Of a stretch of 64,000 bases of DNA, positions 60,405 to 64,000 are shown piece after piece (the first letter of the stretch is position 1; every line of letters starts with the position of its first letter). The stretch spans positions 3,280 to 67,279 of the forward strand of contig DAHVMY010000004.1 of assembly GCA_027319585.1 (NCBI GenBank), in the 5' to 3' direction. The notes beneath the pieces were generated by a model. It was not told the origin of the DNA, did no database searches, and saw only the letters and a list, made by a program, of their open reading frames with translations. The stretch is from AG-12 sp027319585. GTDB lineage: Bacteria; Chloroflexota; Dormibacteria; Aeolococcales; Bog-877. Position numbers and translations under genes: made by a program.

Positions 60405-61639
60405 GCACCGACCGCGGCACCTCCGCCGGGCTCGACAACGCGTCGAGCCCGGCCATCGTGGATGTGGTCCAGTTCTTCGACACCACCCTGCGCGACGGCG
60501 AGCAGGCTCCGGGGGCGACCCTGCACCTGGAGGACAAGGTGGCGGTCGCGCATCAGCTGGCGCGGCTGCGCGTTGACGTGATAGAAGCCGGTTTCCCGGC
60601 CTCCTCGCCCGGGGACTTTGAGGCGGTCCAGCGGATCGCCAGAGAGGTGGAGGGGCCCGCGGTCACGGGTTTGGCCCGGGCCCATCGCGGGGACATACTC
60701 GCGGTCCACCAAGCGGTGCGGGACGCGCAAAGGCCGCTGATCCACGTCTTCATCGCGGTCTCGGACATCCACATCGAGAAGAAATTGGGGCTGGACCGCG
60801 CCGAGGTGCTGAGGCGGACCCACGACGCCGTGGCCTACGCCCGAGATCTCTGTGCCGAGGTTCAGTTCTCGCCTGAGGATGCCGGCAGGGCCGACCGGGA
60901 GTTCCTGTGTCAGGTGGTCGAGACCGCGGTGGCGGCCGGCGCGTCGGTGGTCAACATCCCCGACACCACCGGTTATTGCCTGCCTGCGGAATTCGCCGAG
61001 CTGGTCACGACGGTGCGCCAGCAGGTGCGGGGCATGGAACAGGTGCTGGTCAGTGTGCACTGCCACGACGACCTGGGCCTGGCCACGGCCAACTCCCTGG
61101 CGGGGGTGGCCGCCGGCGCCCGCCGGGTGGAGGGGTGCGTCAACGGGCTGGGGGAGCGAGCGGGCAACGCGGCCTTGGAGGAGATCCTCATGGCACTCCG
61201 GGTGCGCCGGCCCGAGCTCCACCTGGCGGACAACCTGGTGGCTCAGGAGGTGGGTCCCACCAGCCGCCTGGTGTCCAAGCTGACCGGGATCCCGGTGCCT
61301 CCGAACAAGCCGGTGGTGGGCAGCAACGCCTTCGCGCACGCGTCCGGAGTCCATCAGCACGGGGTGCTCAAGGACCGCAGCACCTACGAGATCATGACCG
61401 CGGAGGAGGTGGGTGCAGGGGCGACCCAGATCGTGCTCACGGCCAGGTCCGGCCGCCATGCCCTCGTTCATCGCCTCGAACTGATCGGGCTCAGGGTGCC
61501 GGACAGCCAGATGCCCCGGGTATGGGCCCGCTTCCTGGAGGTGGCGGACACCAGCAAGGAGGTGGGGGACGATGCTCTCTTGCGAATCGTGGGTGAGGTT
61601 GGCCACCTGAATCCGGAGTTGGGAGCGATCGCCGGGTGA
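60401..61639 (+). CDS. leuA: 2-isopropylmalate synthase without regulatory domain
   Basis: 412 residues; condenses 2-oxoisovalerate with acetyl-CoA, the first leucine-specific step. FFDTTLRDGEQAPGATL and the metal ligands in VHCHDDLGLATAN are intact, as is GLGERAGNAALEE. The usual HESGIHQDG reads HASGVHQHG. The protein stops after the TIM barrel and linker subdomains; the leucine-binding LeuA dimer domain found in ~500-residue enzymes is absent. Leucine feedback may therefore be weak or absent. Position in the ilv-leu operon supports leuA rather than citramalate or homocitrate synthase. Confidence 0.88.
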
Positions 61640-62721
61640 GATCGCCCAGGCAACAGCTGCGGCTGGTGGTGCTGCCCGGGGATGGTGTTGGCCCCGAGGT
61701 CACCGCCGCCGCCCTGACGGTGCTGGAGGCGGTATCGGAGCACGCGGGAATCGAGCTGATCGTCAAGACCGAGGCGGTTGGCGGCCGCGCCATCGAGGTC
61801 TGCGGCGATCCCCTGCCCCAGACCACCCTGGCCGCGTGCCGGGCCGCCGATGCCGTCCTACTGGGCGCGGTTGGCGGACCCCGGTGGGACGGGGGAGCGG
61901 TCCGTCCCGAGGCCGGCCTGCTCGCCCTGCGGAGCGGACTCGGCGTCTTCGCGAACCTGCGCCCGGTGCGGTGCTGGCCCGGTGCCGAGGACAACAGTCC
62001 ACTCCGCGAGGACATCGTCCGGGGGGCGGACATCGTGTTCATCCGCGAGCTCACCGGCGGAGCCTACTTCGGACGTCCCCATGGGATCGGCGGCCGACCT
62101 CCCCACCGGAGGGCGGTGGACACGACCGAGTACAGCGAAGGGGAGATCCGCCGGGTCGCGCACGTGGCCTTCGGGATCGCGCGCTCCCGCCGCCGCCGTC
62201 TCACCTCGGTGGACAAGGCCAACGTGCTGGCGACCTCGGGACTCTGGCGCGAGGTCGTCAGCGAGGTCTCAGCAGAGTACCCCGACGTCCAGCTCGAACA
62301 CTGTCTGGTGGACAGCTTCGCGCTGCGGATGCTGCAGGAGCCCCGGAGCTTCGACACGGTGGTGACCGAGAACCTGATGGGCGACATCCTGACCGATGAG
62401 GCGGCGGCGCTGGTCGGCACACTGGGAATCCTGCCCTCCGCCAGCGGCGGCGGGGAGGGCCCGTGGGTCTACGAGCCGGTCCACGGGTCCGCCCCCGAAC
62501 TGGCGGGCCGGAATCTCGCCAACCCGCTGGGGGCGATCGCGAGCATCGCCCTGCTCCTGCGACTGAGCATGCGCCGGGCGGATCTGGCCGCGGCTCTGGA
62601 GGATGCCATCGCGGGGGTGGTTGAACGCGGCCTGGTCACCGCCGACATGAGGGGAACCCTCGCCACCGAGGGGGTCGCACAGGCGGTGGTGACCCGGTTG
62701 GAGGCGCCGGCAACGGCGTGA
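61636..62721 (+). CDS. leuB: 3-isopropylmalate dehydrogenase
   Basis: 361 residues; oxidatively decarboxylates 3-isopropylmalate. VVLPGDGVGPEVTAAAL at the start, VGGPRWD, the substrate-binding ELTGGAYFG, and the metal-binding VDSFALRMLQEP and ENLMGDILTDEAA. EPVHGSAPELAGRN near the end binds NAD. The GTG start overlaps the leuA stop (GTGA). Confidence 0.95.
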   Translation: MRSPRQQLRLVVLPGDGVGPEVTAAALTVLEAVSEHAGIELIVKTEAVGGRAIEVCGDPLPQTTLAACRAADAVLLGAVGGPRWDGGAVRPEAGLLALRSGLGVFANLRPVRCWPGAEDNSPLREDIVRGADIVFIRELTGGAYFGRPHGIGGRPPHRRAVDTTEYSEGEIRRVAHVAFGIARSRRRRLTSVDKANVLATSGLWREVVSEVSAEYPDVQLEHCLVDSFALRMLQEPRSFDTVVTENLMGDILTDEAAALVGTLGILPSASGGGEGPWVYEPVHGSAPELAGRNLANPLGAIASIALLLRLSMRRADLAAALEDAIAGVVERGLVTADMRGTLATEGVAQAVVTRLEAPATA

Positions 62722-63105
62722 ACCACGGCATGGAACAAGGGGCAGCGATGGGCTCGCGGAGTCCTTCGGGGCCGGGGACAACCGTCGACCGCGAGCCCTC
62801 TCGGCCTAGCCGAGAGCTGGGAGCGGCGGCGATCTTCGCTGCTGAGAACCGGCCGTCCTGGGCACCAGCCGCACCGAGAGGTGGCGCCGTCAGCCCAGGC
62901 GGCACAGCCCACCTGTGCTCGAACCCCATCGCGGCCCGGGCACTTCTCCCTGCTCTAGGTGGGGCATTGACCCTGACTTCGCCACCCCGCGCAGCCGCCC
63001 CGTCCGCAGCCGGGGAGCGGGAACAGCCGCCCGGGCCTCCCAGCTTCGAACGGAACCCTGCTGAGCACCACCGACGGATGAACGCCCTGGACCGAGGAGT
63101 TGCCC
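62718..63105 (+). other. 384-base spacer in the leu operon, open in one frame
   Basis: The only large gap in an otherwise gapless operon. A frame opens with GTG overlapping the leuB stop (GTGA) and stays open into leuC (132 codons to 63116), but its product is low-complexity Pro/Ala/Arg with no motif except a Leu-rich patch (ARALLPALGGALTLT). A perfect 8-bp hairpin CTCTCGGC/GCCGAGAG lies at 62798-62816. I cannot tell a coding spacer from structured leader RNA. Confidence 0.4.
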
Positions 63106-64000
63106 ATGAGCGCTGACCACTCGTCCCGCACCGGCCTCACCGCGTATCAGAAGATCTGGGAGACCCATCGGGTCGGTGGAGATCCGCGCGAGCGGGTCCT
63201 TCTCTATGTGGACCTGCACCTAGTCCACGAGGTCACCTCGCCGCAGGCCTTTCACGGGCTGCGGGAAGCCGGGCGCACGGTGCGCCAGCCGGACCTGACG
63301 CTGGCGGTCATGGACCACGTGGTGCCCACCTGGGCTCGGAGCAGGCCGACCCCGGACCCCGTGGGCCGCGAGCAGCTCCGCCAACTGGAGGCCAACTGCC
63401 GAGCCAGCGGCATCCCGCTATTCGACCTCCACCACCACCAGCAGGGCATCGTGCACGTGGTGGGGCCGGAGTTGGGACTCACCCAGCCAGGGATGACCGT
63501 GGTCTGCGGGGATTCTCACACCGCCACCCATGGCGCCTTCGGCGCCCTCGCCTTCGGGATCGGCACCTCCGAGGTCGAGCAGGTGCTGGCGACCCAGTGC
63601 CTGTGGCAGGCCCCCTCCGCCACCCTGGAGGTCAGGGTCGAGGGGGAGCTTCCCACCGGGGTAGTCGCCAAGGACGTCGCCCTGGGGGTCATCCGCCACC
63701 TCGGAGTGCGCGGCGGGCGCGGGTCCGTCATCGAGTACACCGGCAGCGTGGTGCGCCAGCTGTCCATGGAAGGGCGGATGACCCTCTGCAACATGTCGAT
63801 CGAAGCCGGTGCCCGCGCCGGTCTGGTCTCCCCTGACCAGACGACCATCGCCTACCTCAGAGGCCGCGCGGCCAGCCCCAGCGGGGCTGCGTTCGACCGG
63901 GCCGCCGAGCGCTGCCGCAAGGGCATCACACTCGAGCCGATACCGGAGTCTGTGCGCAAGGGTATCATCGACGAGGAGCTGTACGGGATCGATTGCCGTC
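63106..64000 (+). CDS. leuC: 3-isopropylmalate dehydratase large subunit, 5' part
   Basis: 298 residues visible; runs off the window. Aconitase-family enzyme that isomerises 2- to 3-isopropylmalate with LeuD. YQKIWETHRV, LLYVDLHLVHEVTSPQAF, LFDLHHHQQGIVHVVGPE and VVCGDSHTATHGAFGALAFG are characteristic; Fe-S cysteines lie beyond the edge. ATG 63106 has GAGGAG seven bases upstream. From about residue 268 (63911) the sequence departs from the SDxxAxFD pattern expected next, so a frameshift or assembly edge is possible. Confidence 0.92.
   Translation, partial: MSADHSSRTGLTAYQKIWETHRVGGDPRERVLLYVDLHLVHEVTSPQAFHGLREAGRTVRQPDLTLAVMDHVVPTWARSRPTPDPVGREQLRQLEANCRASGIPLFDLHHHQQGIVHVVGPELGLTQPGMTVVCGDSHTATHGAFGALAFGIGTSEVEQVLATQCLWQAPSATLEVRVEGELPTGVVAKDVALGVIRHLGVRGGRGSVIEYTGSVVRQLSMEGRMTLCNMSIEAGARAGLVSPDQTTIAYLRGRAASPSGAAFDRAAERCRKGITLEPIPESVRKGIIDEELYGIDCR

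Noticed and set aside
62875..62895. GAGAGGTGGCGCCG in the leuB-leuC spacer resembling a T-box motif
   Set aside because: No identifiable stem I or terminator, and the motif lies about 210 bases from leuC, so the geometry is wrong.

Overview
The window is high-GC, gene-dense bacterial chromosome. The gene complement points to a high-GC Terrabacteria lineage (Actinomycetota, or the Chloroflexota/Dormibacterota side). It includes C5-pathway heme genes together with a HemQ-type chlorite dismutase family protein, coenzyme F420 genes (cofC, cofD, cofE), FAD-dependent thymidylate synthase ThyX, a eukaryote-like NADP isocitrate dehydrogenase and many GTG/TTG starts with 4-base overlaps. I cannot place it to genus from sequence alone.

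Layout. 1-5.2 kb: end of a PIG-L deacetylase, an aldose epimerase-HAD pair, an M18 aminopeptidase, icd and tRNA-Pro. 5.3-13.7 kb (minus strand): a compact operon hemA-hemC-hemD-hemB-ppi-hemL-tatA-tatC-rph-rdgB. 13.8-24.1 kb: a DEDDh exonuclease, then minus-strand prfA, rpmE, a radical SAM protein, pyrG, a metallo-beta-lactamase-like protein without metal ligands, an HtrA-like protein without its catalytic His and Asp, a GNAT, malic enzyme and a thiosulfate sulfurtransferase preceded by a 12-bp hairpin. 24.3-32.5 kb: a SCO1-TlpA fusion, an intact HtrA lipoprotein, an SDR, GtrA, a secreted protein and a Wzt/Wzm-type polysaccharide ABC exporter. 32.5-42.8 kb: molybdopterin synthase (the MoaD has residues beyond Gly-Gly), F420 synthesis, two A-type Fe-S carriers, a sulfite-oxidase-like enzyme, ThyX, HemQ, an M20 hydrolase and a MOSC protein. 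43-46.5 kb: a thioredoxin-TPR/unknown/cold-shock operon, a monofunctional GT51 transglycosylase and galE.

46.77-50.1 kb is an accessory island beside tRNA-Phe. It holds a truncated tyrosine integrase, a truncated phospholipase D-like gene, a PIN/RHH toxin-antitoxin pair bracketed by an 83-84 bp direct repeat, an XRE/nucleotidyltransferase pair with a palindrome on its start codon, and an HU-like gene that looks frameshifted. A fused 2Fe-2S/molybdopterin hydroxylase follows.

53-64 kb: an AHL-lactonase-like hydrolase, pheA, ilvD (minus) and, divergently, a branched-chain amino acid operon (62-aa ORF, ilvB, ilvN, ilvC, leuA, leuB, leuC). A readable sigma70 promoter, a 20-codon leader peptide with clustered Leu/Val/Ile codons and a rho-independent terminator sit upstream, together forming a candidate ribosome-mediated attenuator. 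It is the clearest regulatory system in the window. The less-described items are the 62-aa ORF behind it, the repeat-flanked toxin-antitoxin cassette, the two neighbouring degenerate enzymes and the tailed MoaD.
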